Shown: positions 27,790 through 36,607, numbered from the stretch's first letter. The stretch is DNA of 44,219 nt from Lachnospiraceae bacterium (GCA_017465095.1 JAFTWX010000010.1:1-44219), one strand, 5' to 3'. The notes: generated by a model from the sequence alone, not told the origin. Numbers and translations: made by a program.

Positions 27790-28205
27790 CACTGTTTATC
27801 CTCAATTACAGATGTACAATGCGGACATCTGGTTGCTTCCAAATGAATCTCGCTCTTGCAGAACGGACATTTCTTTGTGGTAGGATCCGCCGGATTCTTC
27901 GGATTCACTTTATCCGACATCTTGTTAATGGCACTGACAAGAAGAAATACTACAAATGCCATGATGACAAAATTCATAACCGCTGTGAGGAATTCACCGT
28001 AATTTAATGTCGCCTCACCAAGCAGTGTAAGCTTATAACGGTCAAAATTCATTCCGCCGAATAAACCAATGAGCGGATTGATGATATCCTCCACCAAAGA
28101 AGTCACTATTCCGGTAAAGGCTCCGCCGATAATAATACCCACGGCCATATCCACTACGTTGCCTCTGCTGATAAATTTTTTAAACTCTTCTATTAAATTT
28201 TTCAT
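27789..28205 (-). CDS. mscL: Large-conductance mechanosensitive channel with C-terminal zinc ribbon
   Basis: A 138-residue MscL. The N-terminal amphipathic segment and first helix are intact (FKKFISRGNVVDMAVGIIIG, residues 8-27), with a second helix near residues 70-90. The channel opens under membrane tension to release solutes. In place of the plain helical bundle, the C-terminus carries CPFC...CPHC (about residues 113-130), a rubredoxin-like zinc ribbon. GGAG precedes the ATG. It lies 19 bases after the hydrogenase-MCP gene and overlaps the YkgJ gene by one base. The pore-lining glycines and alanines of helix 1 look normal. Confidence 0.94.
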   Translation of the reverse strand: MKNLIEEFKKFISRGNVVDMAVGIIIGGAFTGIVTSLVEDIINPLIGLFGGMNFDRYKLTLLGEATLNYGEFLTAVMNFVIMAFVVFLLVSAINKMSDKVNPKNPADPTTKKCPFCKSEIHLEATRCPHCTSVIEDKQ

Positions 28206-28224
28206 TTTACGTCTCCTGACCTTT

Positions 28225-30147
28225 TTATTTTGTACCGTTTACAAGCTCATCCAGCATATCTTTGATATTCTGACTGATCGCTGTAATATTTTCGGAAGAC
28301 TGTGCAATCTCGCTGGTTGCCTCCGCAAGATGTCCCGTTCTCTCACTAACCTTATCCACAACAGCAAGAAGCGCATTTGCCTCTTCTGCAATGACATTGA
28401 TTGCGCGCTCAATCTTAATCTGACCTTCGTTGCTGTCGCCGGCTGCTTTCTTTGAGCTGGCTGCAAGCACATTAATCTGGCTGGCAACAACTGCAAATCC
28501 TCTTCCGGCTTCCCCGGCTCTGGCCGCTTCGATAGAAGCATTCAGCGCAAGAAGATTGGTTTTGGTCGCAATATTTACAACCTGTGTATTGTTTGCTTTC
28601 AAAAGCTTCAGAAGTTCAAAAATCTCAGCAAGAGACGATTCCAATTTCTGACAGAAATCGGTTACATTGCGCACCTCTTCGGAAATACCCGTACTCTCCT
28701 CCGCATTGGTGCTGTTTTCTGTCTCCATCTGTTCCACAGCATCATTCAATCCCTTGAATTCATCATGGATGCTTGCAACCATGCGTGAAATTTCATCCTT
28801 CTGACGGTTCAATTCTTCCATCAGCTCAGAGATTTCCTGTTTTTCCTTCTGCGCAAGATCCTTGATATAGTGGATACAGTTAATCTTTTTATTAAATCCG
28901 TTGTGGATAGCCGTCGCCATCTCTTCGCAACTCTCATATCCGCAGCAGGAACAGTCAATATGTCTCTGCTCTTCCGTAAACTTATTCATATCATTAAAAA
29001 TGCGGTTCAGCTCCATGCGGTCCGGAATCTTATGACGGCATTTTGCAGATTTATCTGTATATTGGCGAAGGAAATCATTGAGGTTAAGATGGGCGAACTG
29101 CTCGTTTAACGCCTTCAGTCTTTCCTCCGGTGTAAGCTCTCTCGCCCAGGCCCCTTTCTTACCTTCCTGTTTGCAACTCTCACGAATGCGGAGCATCTCA
29201 TAGAGAACGTCTTCCGTCTCATTCTTTTCCGGCTCTGTCGCTGTACCGTACAGACATCCCTGGGAACAATTCAACGCATCGATGAAGAGATATGGTGTCT
29301 TCTCTTTCGCAATACGATCCTTGTTCTGCTCCAGGAAATGATACATATGCTTTTCACCTTCCATCTGGCGCACAAGCGTACTCTCTCCGCAGAACCAGAA
29401 TACATTTTCTTTCAGTCCGCCCGGCATCGGATACTCGGAACCGAGTCCGTATTCGATTTCATCGCTGCACGGTGCTCCCGTAAGCTGATGGGAACGAACA
29501 TATTTCATCAGATGATCAAATGTCACATTGTACTGGATGTATCCGTGATTGTTCGGATCATCGATTTCCATTTTCTTGGCGATACACGGACTGATAAAGG
29601 CAAGCTTGTCCGTGATTCCCATATATTTCTTCGCATAGATGGCTCCGCACATCATCGGGCTCTGTACCGGAAACAGCTTCGGCAAAAGCTCCGGTATATA
29701 ACGCTCGATATAACCTACCACAGCCGGACACGGCTGGGAAATGCCACCCATGAAATTATTCTTTGTTATGTAATTAATATAGCCCCATGTAGTGATATCC
29801 GCCGCAAAAGAAATGCTGATAATACGATTCACTCCCGCCGCTTTTAACGCACCGAGAACCTGTTCATATTCATCCGGATAATTGGCTTTAAACGCCGGCG
29901 CAAGAAGAATGGAAATTCGCTCTCCTCTGGCAAGATCCGCAAAAAACTTCTCCGTATCATCATTAAACTCTCTTGCTCCATGCTTACACACATCAAAACA
30001 GGCTCCGCACGCAATACACTTATCCCCGTCTACCTCAATGCGGTTTTCTCCGTTTTTTTCTACCTGCACATTAGCCCCCATGCAACTGCAGGCACTGATA
30101 CATTTGTTACACCCTACACAATTTTCATTTGTAAAAACAAGTGACAT
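28225..30147 (-). CDS. Sensory-type [FeFe]-hydrogenase homologue fused to a methyl-accepting signalling domain
   Basis: A 640-residue soluble protein with no membrane segment. Residues 10-20 and 44-54 are two [4Fe-4S] ferredoxin clusters ([22 protein letters not shown]). Residues 75-330 are the hydrogenase large-subunit C-terminal domain with the four H-cluster cysteines in place: Cys140 (SQPCPAVV), Cys188 (SPCIAKK), Cys294 and Cys298 (NCSQGCLYG). The residue before Cys140 is Pro, where catalytic hydrogenases have the proton-shuttling Cys, so fast turnover is unlikely. Residues 399-424 are a further Fe-S domain (Cys399, 402, 407, 424). Residues 430-640 are a coiled-coil methyl-accepting domain with the conserved tip [15 protein letters not shown] (532-546). 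The layout says H2 or redox sensor feeding chemotaxis-type or other signalling. No hydrogenase maturation or che genes are in the window. Confidence 0.88.
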   Translation of the reverse strand: MSLVFTNENCVGCNKCISACSCMGANVQVEKNGENRIEVDGDKCIACGACFDVCKHGAREFNDDTEKFFADLARGERISILLAPAFKANYPDEYEQVLGALKAAGVNRIISISFAADITTWGYINYITKNNFMGGISQPCPAVVGYIERYIPELLPKLFPVQSPMMCGAIYAKKYMGITDKLAFISPCIAKKMEIDDPNNHGYIQYNVTFDHLMKYVRSHQLTGAPCSDEIEYGLGSEYPMPGGLKENVFWFCGESTLVRQMEGEKHMYHFLEQNKDRIAKEKTPYLFIDALNCSQGCLYGTATEPEKNETEDVLYEMLRIRESCKQEGKKGAWARELTPEERLKALNEQFAHLNLNDFLRQYTDKSAKCRHKIPDRMELNRIFNDMNKFTEEQRHIDCSCCGYESCEEMATAIHNGFNKKINCIHYIKDLAQKEKQEISELMEELNRQKDEISRMVASIHDEFKGLNDAVEQMETENSTNAEESTGISEEVRNVTDFCQKLESSLAEIFELLKLLKANNTQVVNIATKTNLLALNASIEAARAGEAGRGFAVVASQINVLAASSKKAAGDSNEGQIKIERAINVIAEEANALLAVVDKVSERTGHLAEATSEIAQSSENITAISQNIKDMLDELVNGTK

Positions 30148-30191
30148 ACCTTCTCCGCCTTTCCACGCATATTACGCCCCTATAACAAAGA

Positions 30192-30215
30192 AAAGTCGAG
30201 ATGTTTCCCGACTTT
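30192..30215 (-). terminator. Terminator of the Kdp-like two-component operon
   Basis: AAAGTCG/CGACTTT arms with a 10-base loop and a TTCTTTG tail on the minus strand, about 70 bases after the regulator stop. Confidence 0.7.
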
Positions 30216-30283
30216 ATTCTTTCAGTTCATTATATCATTTGAAGCTCAAAATGTAAATAAATCCTCATGCAGAAATTTGAAAA

Positions 30284-30994
30284 CTATTCATTCTCCTCCT
30301 TCATGCGATAGCCGACTCCGATTTCGTTCACAATATAATCATTCTGTCCCGGTGTGGAGCCAAGCTTTTTCCGTATATTTGCCATATTAACCTGAAGTTT
30401 CTTAATGCTGCCCTCATCGGAGCATCCCCAAATCGCCTTAATGATTGTGGCATAGGTCAAAAGCTTTCCGCACTGCTCCGAAAGAAGGGCAAGAATATTA
30501 TACTCAATCTGCGTCAGCTTGATTTCCGTATCATCAATAAACACCTTACGCTTATCATAATTAATATGCATATTTTTCAGGACAAACTCTCCTCCCGGGA
30601 AACGTCCTTCATCTGCGCTGAAACGATAACTGCGAAGAATCGCCCGCACTCTGGCCAAAAGCTCCTCCGACCCAAACGGCTTGGTAATGTAATCATTAGC
30701 TCCCAAATCCAACGCCTGCACCTTCGTCTTCTCCTCGGATCTTGCCGACAAAATAATAATCGGCGTCAGATAGTTTTCACGCACTTTTTTTAAGAAAGAA
30801 ATACCGTCCTTATCCGGCAATCCAAGATCCAAAATAATAATATCCGGAACATAAGACAAAAACATCATTTCCGCCGTATTGCATGTACCCGCAACTACCA
30901 CTTGGTACCCTGCTGTCTCAAGCATAGTAGAGAGCAGCATCGTAATATTCTCATCATCTTCAACCAACAATACTTTATATTTATTATTATTCAT
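30284..30994 (-). CDS. KdpE-like response regulator
   Basis: A 236-residue OmpR/PhoB-family regulator. The receiver domain (residues 1-120) has the acidic pocket EDDE, acceptor Asp near residue 55 (DIIILDLGLPDKDG), and the Lys of TKPF. The winged-helix DNA-binding domain covers about 130-230, with the recognition region SIKKLQVNMANIRKKLG and wing DYIVNEIGVGYRM. The style is KdpE. ATG at 30994 is used; an upstream GTG at 31000 would leave only 4 bases to GGAG. It overlaps the kinase gene by 8 bases. It probably binds the direct repeats at 32265-32323 (inferred). No kdpFABC genes are in the window. Confidence 0.88.
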   Translation of the reverse strand: MNNNKYKVLLVEDDENITMLLSTMLETAGYQVVVAGTCNTAEMMFLSYVPDIIILDLGLPDKDGISFLKKVRENYLTPIIILSARSEEKTKVQALDLGANDYITKPFGSEELLARVRAILRSYRFSADEGRFPGGEFVLKNMHINYDKRKVFIDDTEIKLTQIEYNILALLSEQCGKLLTYATIIKAIWGCSDEGSIKKLQVNMANIRKKLGSTPGQNDYIVNEIGVGYRMKEENE

Positions 30995-32042
30995 TCTCAC
31001 AATTCTCCGTCGTCAGTGAAAACCGAAAAACAGCGCCGCCGCTTTTTTTGTTTTCCACCCGAATATCTCCGCCGTGTGCTTTTACAATCGATGCGCACAC
31101 CGATAACCCGATTCCTGCATTTCTTTTATTGGCATCCGCCGTCTCCGCCTCCATACTGTAGCTTCCGTCAAAAATATGTTCTATGCGCTCCGATGCAATT
31201 CCGCAGCCGTCATCCTCTATCTCAAAAATAGCCTGATCGGAAAGCAAAAATACTTTCAACGACAAACGGGTCATCCCTGTAGCATGCTGCACGGCATTTT
31301 CCAAAATATTTCCGATTACCTGCTCTATTAAAATTGCATCCATCGGGATCATAATCATCTCTCCCGGAATATCAATATCAATCTTTTGCTCCGGATATCT
31401 TTTCTTAAACTTGACCACGACAGAGTCAATCAATTCATCCAATACTATCGGCATTTTATTGAGCCGCACCTGGTCCGCATCAATTTTGGTGATTGACAAG
31501 AGATTTTCCACCATACGAATCAGCCATTGTGCATCTTCCTTGATTCCCTTGAGCATTTTTCTTTTCTGCTCCTCAGAAAGAGAATCTCCTTTTTCATATA
31601 AGGTTTCACTAAATCCGTAGATGGTGGTAAGAGGGGTGCGCAAATCATGGGAAACCGCACGCAAAAGATTGGCGCGCATCCGTTCCTTTTCGCCCTCTAT
31701 CTTCCATACCTCATGTACTTTGATTTTCGTTGTCAGCATACTGGTCAAAATCGCAACCGTAATCATGATTGCCGCCGACATAAAGTTAACCGGAATCGTA
31801 AAATTCAGCTTAAAAAACGGGAACGTAAACGCATAGTTTACTGCAACCGTACTGAAAATCGCACCGCAAACACCGTAGATATACCCTTCCGTCAGCAACG
31901 AGATTAAAAACACCGCAAAAACAAACAGTGTCGCAATCAGTTCTTTGATATCAAAACGATATTCAAGCACCAGACTGATCCCGAAAGTCAATCCCAATAT
32001 AACGATTGTAATAATCCAATTTTTCCACGCTTTTCTTTTCAT
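30987..32042 (-). CDS. Short KdpD-like sensor histidine kinase
   Basis: A 351-residue kinase, far shorter than full KdpD (about 900). It lacks the KdpD N-terminal domain and the Usp domain. Residues 10-105 form the DUF4118-type membrane region with about four helices. HisKA has acceptor His in AVSHDLRTPLTTIYG (about residues 130-144). The ATPase domain has the N box (IGNILENAVQHA), DDGCGI and GIGLSVC. The start ATG at 32042 has no recognisable ribosome site and lies only 7 bases after the small membrane peptide gene, so translational coupling is likely. In E. coli the missing N-terminus modulates the response to K+; what this shorter form senses is open. Confidence 0.88.
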   Translation of the reverse strand: MKRKAWKNWIITIVILGLTFGISLVLEYRFDIKELIATLFVFAVFLISLLTEGYIYGVCGAIFSTVAVNYAFTFPFFKLNFTIPVNFMSAAIMITVAILTSMLTTKIKVHEVWKIEGEKERMRANLLRAVSHDLRTPLTTIYGFSETLYEKGDSLSEEQKRKMLKGIKEDAQWLIRMVENLLSITKIDADQVRLNKMPIVLDELIDSVVVKFKKRYPEQKIDIDIPGEMIMIPMDAILIEQVIGNILENAVQHATGMTRLSLKVFLLSDQAIFEIEDDGCGIASERIEHIFDGSYSMEAETADANKRNAGIGLSVCASIVKAHGGDIRVENKKSGGAVFRFSLTTENCENE

Positions 32043-32049
32043 ATACTAA

Positions 32050-32193
32050 TTAATCATACAGCGACGCACCATATCTGATTTTGCGATAGAATTTCTGTCC
32101 CAAAACAATAAACAGATATCCTACGATTGCAATGGTGGAACCGCCTCCCATAATTGCCATCAATCCTACAATAATGTACAAGAAAATATTCAT
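32050..32193 (-). CDS. 47-residue membrane peptide heading the Kdp-like operon
   Basis: A short gene coding for a 47-residue peptide. Residues 1-31 are hydrophobic (MNIFLYIIVGLMAIMGGGST...), followed by a basic tail with FYRKIRYGASLYD at the C-terminus. GAGG lies 8 bases before the ATG. The stop is 7 bases before the kinase gene. One membrane helix with a cytoplasmic basic tail is expected. It is placed like a single-helix partner (comparable in size to KdpF) but I cannot assign a family. It could tune the kinase or serve as a coupled leader; both are inference. Confidence 0.75.
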   Translation of the reverse strand: MNIFLYIIVGLMAIMGGGSTIAIVGYLFIVLGQKFYRKIRYGASLYD

Positions 32194-32234
32194 AGCCTTT
32201 ACCTCGCTGAATTATATTTTTTGAATTCTTTTAT

Positions 32235-32240
32235 ATAATA
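32235..32240 (-). promoter_or_regulatory. Possible -10 box of the Kdp-like operon
   Basis: TATTAT on the minus strand, 24 bases downstream of the last direct-repeat hexamer and about 40 bases before the peptide start. No clear -35 is present, as expected for an activator-dependent promoter. An inverted repeat TGAATTC/GAATTCA (around 32222-32248) surrounds it. Confidence 0.4.
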
Positions 32241-32264
32241 TGAATTCATCCAGCGATAATCTTA

Positions 32265-32323
32265 ACAAAGCATAGGTTAAGATTCAGTAAAGAGGCCGTT
32301 TTCCCGGTTAAGACTCGGCAAAG
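32265..32323 (-). promoter_or_regulatory. Direct-repeat array, likely response-regulator binding sites
   Basis: On the minus strand five hexamers of the form CTTWRY stand in register. CTTTGC (32318-32323) and CTTAAC (32307-32312) are 11 bases apart. CTTTAC (32287-32292), CTTAAC (32276-32281) and CTTTGT (32265-32270) are also each 11 apart. Eleven-base spacing of direct hexamers is the binding mode of OmpR/PhoB-family regulators. The KdpE-like protein encoded downstream is the obvious candidate. Confidence 0.65.
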
Positions 32324-32325
32324 AT

Positions 32326-33528
32326 TCATTTTTTCACCTTACAAAGTCCGGCCACCACTTCACAATGACTTGTCATCGGGAACATGTCCACCGGTTGCAA
32401 TTTTTCCACCCGGTAACCGTGACGGGTCAGATATCCCAGGTCTCTCGCCAAAGTGTCCGGCCCACAGGAAATGTAGACAATCCGCGAAGGCGAAAGCTTG
32501 CAGACGGAGGACAAAAATGCCTCATCACTTCCGCTTCTCGGCGGATCCATGAACACCACATCCGCGGTTTCTCCCCGCGATGCCATATCCACCATCCATT
32601 TCCCCGCATCCTGACAGACAAAAGAAGCATTCGACGCCTGGTTTCTTTTTGCATTCTCCCGTGCATCCTTCACCGCCTCACTGTTCAATTCCACGCCCAC
32701 TACTCGTTTTGCTTTTTGGGCAGCAACGAGCGCAATGGTGCCGATTCCACAATAAGCATCCACAACCGTCTCTTTTCCGGTCAACTTTGCCATCTCCATA
32801 GCTTTCCCGTACAAAATTTCCGTCTGGACCGGATTAATCTGGTAAAAAGACTGTGGGGAAAGCCGGAACCTGACACCGCACAAGCTGTCTTCTATATATC
32901 CTTTTCCGTACAAAACAATATCCCGCTTGCCGAGTACCATGGTAGTACGCTTCTCATTGACGTTAATCACGATTGTACTGATTTCCGGATGAAGCTTTAC
33001 AAGCGCCTTCGCAAAATTATTTTTGGAAGGAAGAATCGGAGACCGAAGCACAAGAATCACCATAATCTGTCCGGTCTCTTTTGAAACCCGGACTACCACA
33101 TGCTTCAGAAGGCCCATATCTGTTTTTTCATCATATGTACGGATTTTAAAAGATTTCAACAAATTTCGCACCGACAAAATGATTTCATCTGCCTTCTCAT
33201 GTTCAATCATACAACGATCAATCTTTACAATGCGATGTGATTTTTCTTCATAGATACCGGAAACAGCACCGCCCTTTTCGTATCCGAACACAGCATGCAC
33301 TTTATGACGATACCGGTACGGATCCTTCATACCGATAATCGGTTCCACCTTCCCGTATTTGCCAAGCAGCTTTTTCATTTCCGCCTGCTTTTGCTCCAGC
33401 TGTTTCTCATACGGAATGTCTATATACTGACAACCCCCGCATTTTTTCATATAGGGACAGCCCTTACCTTTCACGGCAGTAACCGACTTCTTCTTATTTG
33501 GGTTACTTAGGTTATTCTCTTTCTTCAT
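32326..33528 (-). CDS. rlmD: 23S rRNA (uracil-C5)-methyltransferase, RlmD/RumA-like
   Basis: A 400-residue TrmA/RumA-family RNA methyltransferase that adds a methyl to C5 of a uracil in 23S rRNA using S-adenosylmethionine. An N-terminal cluster CPYMKKCGGCQY (about residues 24-35) binds [4Fe-4S]. The methyltransferase core has SPQSFYQINP, VDAYCGIGTI (cofactor site), FMDPPRSG, and the catalytic Cys in YISCGPDTLARD. ATG at 33528 is chosen over an upstream start because GAGAGGA precedes it; this leaves a 17-base overlap with the radical SAM gene. RlmD and RlmCD-type enzymes are hard to separate by eye, so the exact uracil is uncertain. Confidence 0.85.
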   Translation of the reverse strand: MKKENNLSNPNKKKSVTAVKGKGCPYMKKCGGCQYIDIPYEKQLEQKQAEMKKLLGKYGKVEPIIGMKDPYRYRHKVHAVFGYEKGGAVSGIYEEKSHRIVKIDRCMIEHEKADEIILSVRNLLKSFKIRTYDEKTDMGLLKHVVVRVSKETGQIMVILVLRSPILPSKNNFAKALVKLHPEISTIVINVNEKRTTMVLGKRDIVLYGKGYIEDSLCGVRFRLSPQSFYQINPVQTEILYGKAMEMAKLTGKETVVDAYCGIGTIALVAAQKAKRVVGVELNSEAVKDARENAKRNQASNASFVCQDAGKWMVDMASRGETADVVFMDPPRSGSDEAFLSSVCKLSPSRIVYISCGPDTLARDLGYLTRHGYRVEKLQPVDMFPMTSHCEVVAGLCKVKK

Positions 33529-34435
33529 TTCTTCCTCTCTCAACTCCCACAAGATCAAATTCCGGTATGAAACTCTCCCGGGCAGTTTCTCCCTCCTGTA
33601 CATACGCATTCACTACACCGATATCCAACGCATATTGTACGAGCTTCTCATACTCCCGTTTTGTCACCCTGCGTTGCAACTCCGGACATCTTGCATAGGT
33701 ATCCGCATCCGCCACCGGTGTATATTGATTCATCAGGCTGATATAAATATCATCCTTGTATGTTTCATACAAATATCCGACAATCCGCTTCGCCTCTCCC
33801 ACATGCTGCGGAAGAAGCAGATGGCGGACTATCACACCTTTTTGAATGATTCCTTTTTCGTCAAAAACACAATGGCCTGTCTGACGTACCATCTCAGCTA
33901 TGGCAGCTTTTGCGCGCACCGGGTAGTCCGGCGCATTGCAATAACGCTGTGCTGTCTCCGAATTCCAGTACTTAAAATCCGGAAGATATACATCAATGTA
34001 TCCGTCCAACAGCTTTAGTGTCTCCGGTTTTTCATAACCGCTGCAGTTGTACACAAAGGGTAACCCGAAACCGAAATTCAACGCTTTTTCTACCGCCGCA
34101 CGGACCGACGGAATATAATGATCCGGTGTCACCAGATTGATATTGTTGGCTCCCTGCGACTCCAGTTCAAAAAATATTTCCACAAGCCGGTCCACAGAGA
34201 TTTCTTTGCCGCTTTCTCCGCCGGATATAGCACGATTCTGGCAAAAGACACAGCCCAAGTTACAACCCGAAAAAAACACTGCTCCGGATCCTCTTTCCCC
34301 GGATATGCACGGTTCCTCCCACATATGCAGCGCAGCCCTGGCCACCTTCATCTCCGCTTTTACACGGCAGGCTCCTGCCATGGCGGTTCTGTCAATCTGA
34401 CACTCTCTCGGGCACAAAAAACATTTTCGATACAT
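33512..34435 (-). CDS. Radical SAM protein, PflA-like uncharacterised branch (COG1313 type)
   Basis: A 307-residue radical SAM enzyme. The cluster motif is FSGCNLGCVFCQN (Cys58, Cys62, Cys65). An N-terminal Cys set (Cys5, Cys8, Cys12, Cys23) suggests an extra metal site, which is common in this branch. The core contains the SAM-binding region near NINLVTPDHY. Similar proteins are annotated as pyruvate formate-lyase activase-like but lie apart from glycyl-radical enzymes. No partner glycyl-radical enzyme is in the window, so the substrate is unknown. AGGAGA precedes the ATG. It overlaps rlmD by 17 bases. Confidence 0.85.
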   Translation of the reverse strand: MYRKCFLCPRECQIDRTAMAGACRVKAEMKVARAALHMWEEPCISGERGSGAVFFSGCNLGCVFCQNRAISGGESGKEISVDRLVEIFFELESQGANNINLVTPDHYIPSVRAAVEKALNFGFGLPFVYNCSGYEKPETLKLLDGYIDVYLPDFKYWNSETAQRYCNAPDYPVRAKAAIAEMVRQTGHCVFDEKGIIQKGVIVRHLLLPQHVGEAKRIVGYLYETYKDDIYISLMNQYTPVADADTYARCPELQRRVTKREYEKLVQYALDIGVVNAYVQEGETARESFIPEFDLVGVERGRNEERE

Positions 34436-34509
34436 GACTTATCTCTCCTATGTCTAATATAGTATAGCAAATAAGTCCTGCTGTTTCCATGGCAAATTCC
34501 GAGAAAATA

Positions 34510-35418
34510 TCAACAATAGGTTACCTGTTCATGCACGCAGGATTTTAAGTAGTCGGCTGTTCTGTCATAATAATATACATGATCTGCCAGCACCTCTTTC
34601 GGATCCACCTGCGTTTCATTTACCTCCTGTACCATTTCGTTTAATCTTCCGCCCTCTGTGCCGACTTCGGGAACGAGAATCACCTCGTGAATGCTGCTCG
34701 GTATAATATACACATTTTTCCCGAGCGCATTGGCGAAATTGCGTATAGCATTTGGATATGCCCTGGTCGCCGCCCCGTTCATTTTAATCGGATTGGTCAT
34801 TACGTACATAGGAATATCCTCCTGAAATCCTTCCTCCTGCTTTACCGCTTCTCCCATCATCTGTTCGATAATTTCCCGCATTCCGGTAATTGCCGCCGGA
34901 AGCAGAACCGGCGTATTTTTACACGCCTGCTCATACACGGTCTCCTTCGTCACATTCCACATCTTGAGGTGGGAGTGATGAATTAAAATCGTTGCATTTC
35001 CCGCCTCCTCGTTGTGAATCAAGTAGTAAAATACCATAACCAAATCCATATATTTCACGTATGGTATGTTGCGCAGCAGTTTCTCATTTTTCTCCCGGTT
35101 GATGAGTTTAAACACAATCCGGCTCTTCGCCCTTTCATAGTCAACGAAAAATCCGATATCCAGCGACTCCTCCAACCGGTACTCATTGTTTCTCCGGACA
35201 ATCTCCGCAGCCAGCAGTTCCAGTTCCACCCCTTCCCGGTATGACTGATAAAATTCTCTCAAATATATGGTCGGCGACACATTCTTGTCCCTCTCAATAA
35301 TACTGACCTCTTCCTCCGTGATTCCGTTATTTTTTACAATGGAGTTTATTTCCACTCTCTGATCTTTTGGTATGATTTTTTTGATTTCTTCCAATATTTT
35401 TTTTGAAAATTCTTTCAT
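34510..35418 (-). CDS. DUF5688-family protein
   Basis: A 302-residue cytoplasmic protein of the uncharacterised DUF5688 family found mainly in Lachnospiraceae. The typical pattern is visible: an N-terminal ITEEEVSIIERDKNVSPTIYLREFY with the YxxY region, a central MDLVMVFYYLI, and a C-terminal ILVPEVGTE segment. No signal or membrane segment. ATG at 35418 has GGAGG 9 bases upstream. An earlier in-frame start would overlap the efp terminator region and is rejected. Function is unknown. It lies between efp and a radical SAM gene without clear coupling. Confidence 0.8.
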   Translation of the reverse strand: MKEFSKKILEEIKKIIPKDQRVEINSIVKNNGITEEEVSIIERDKNVSPTIYLREFYQSYREGVELELLAAEIVRRNNEYRLEESLDIGFFVDYERAKSRIVFKLINREKNEKLLRNIPYVKYMDLVMVFYYLIHNEEAGNATILIHHSHLKMWNVTKETVYEQACKNTPVLLPAAITGMREIIEQMMGEAVKQEEGFQEDIPMYVMTNPIKMNGAATRAYPNAIRNFANALGKNVYIIPSSIHEVILVPEVGTEGGRLNEMVQEVNETQVDPKEVLADHVYYYDRTADYLKSCVHEQVTYC

Positions 35419-35475
35419 ATGTTTCTTCCTCCGATAGAAATGATTTTGATTTGTTTTAAGATTTGAAAAAAATAA

Positions 35476-35505
35476 AAAAGACAATGAATCTCTTCATTGT
35501 CTTTT
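35476..35505 (-). terminator. Terminator of efp
   Basis: AAAAGACAATGAA/TTCATTGTCTTTT (13 bp) with a 4-base loop and a long T run on the minus strand, 27 bases beyond the efp stop. Confidence 0.9.
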
Positions 35506-35532
35506 AGGCTTTTAACTGTAAATCATCAGTTA

Positions 35533-36090
35533 TTATACACGAGAAAGATATTCTCCTGTACGTGTATCAATTTTGATTACGTCATTCTGGTTTACAAATA
35601 ATGGCACGTAAACAGTCGCTCCTGTTTCAACAACTGCCGGTTTCGTAGCACCTGTAGCTGTATCACCTTTGAATCCAGGCTCTGTTTCCGTAATTTCTAA
35701 CTCTACGAACAATGGTGGCTCCACAGCAAATACCTTACCGTTGTGTGAACACATTTTAACCATCTCATTTTCTTTTACAAATTTCATGGCATCACCGACT
35801 GCATCCTGATCAAGTGCAATCTGTTCAAATGTCTCAGCATCCATGAAGTTATACAGTTCACCGTCATTATACAAGTACTGCATATCCTTTCTGTCGATAC
35901 GCGCCTGTGGACATTTCTCTGTCGGTCGGAATGTTTTTTCAACTACACCGCCACTGATAATGTTTTTTAATTTGGTACGTACGAAAGCAGCTCCCTTACC
36001 CGGTTTCACATGCTGGAATTCGATGATCTGGTAAATATTACCTTCCACTTCAATCGTAACACCATTTCTGAAATCACCTGCAGAAATCAT
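35533..36090 (-). CDS. efp: Translation elongation factor P
   Basis: A 185-residue EF-P that enters the ribosome E site and relieves stalling at polyproline stretches. The three domains are normal in length. The tip of domain 1 reads [11 protein letters not shown], with Lys32 at the position that is modified in many bacteria. The C-terminus ends [16 protein letters not shown] precedes the ATG by 10 bases. It has its own promoter just after aroQ and its own terminator. No epmA/epmB-type modification genes are nearby. Confidence 0.97.
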   Translation of the reverse strand: MISAGDFRNGVTIEVEGNIYQIIEFQHVKPGKGAAFVRTKLKNIISGGVVEKTFRPTEKCPQARIDRKDMQYLYNDGELYNFMDAETFEQIALDQDAVGDAMKFVKENEMVKMCSHNGKVFAVEPPLFVELEITETEPGFKGDTATGATKPAVVETGATVYVPLFVNQNDVIKIDTRTGEYLSRV

Positions 36091-36134
36091 AATCTATTTT
36101 CCTCCTAAAATTTTTCACTACACAATTCTTTTCT

Positions 36135-36163
36135 AGTGTATACTAAATTATTACTTTTTTCAA
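36135..36163 (-). promoter_or_regulatory. Promoter of efp
   Basis: On the minus strand TTGAAA (36158-36163), 17 bases, TACACT (36135-36140). The -35 box lies right at the end of aroQ. Confidence 0.65.
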
Positions 36164-36607
36164 CTACTTTTTTCGTGCCAGTTCGATGGCTGCGTCAATG
36201 GCTTCCAGATATCCTGCAAAGCCGTGGCCGTATATCTGCTTATCACATCCGTCCTTCGTCAGGGACACCTTGCGGAAACCTTCCCTCTTCGTAATATCCG
36301 AAATATGGATTTCTATCTTCGGAATGGTTGTCACCGAAGACAATGCGTCAAAAAGCGCATAGCTGTAATGGGTCAATGCGCCCGGATTGATAACGATGCC
36401 ATCCGTCCCGTCGAAATAAGCCTCCTGAATCCAGTCAATCAGCTGACCCTCATGATTACTCTGCTTTGCAACAAGTTCAAATCCGTCTTTTTCCGCTTTC
36501 TCCTGAAGCATATCAATCAAATCCTGATAGGTTTGTTTCCCGTATATTTCCGGCTCACGGATTCCGAGAAAATTAAGATTCGGCCCGTTTAATACTAATA
36601 TTTTCAT
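36164..36607 (-). CDS. aroQ: Type II 3-dehydroquinate dehydratase
   Basis: A 147-residue enzyme that dehydrates 3-dehydroquinate to 3-dehydroshikimate. Type II signatures are present: LVLNGPNLNFLGIREPEIYG (residues 3-22, with the active-site Tyr22-region), NHEGQLIDWI (about 52-61), and NPGALTHYSYA followed by EIHISD. The ATG overlaps the aroK stop by four bases (ATGA), so the two are translationally coupled. It is followed by efp after 73 bases. Confidence 0.96.
   Translation of the reverse strand: MKILVLNGPNLNFLGIREPEIYGKQTYQDLIDMLQEKAEKDGFELVAKQSNHEGQLIDWIQEAYFDGTDGIVINPGALTHYSYALFDALSSVTTIPKIEIHISDITKREGFRKVSLTKDGCDKQIYGHGFAGYLEAIDAAIELARKK

Noticed and set aside
30284..32042. Complete kdp potassium-transport operon
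   Set aside because: Only regulator, short kinase and peptide are present. The flanks hold a terminator and rlmD, with no kdpA, kdpB or kdpC.
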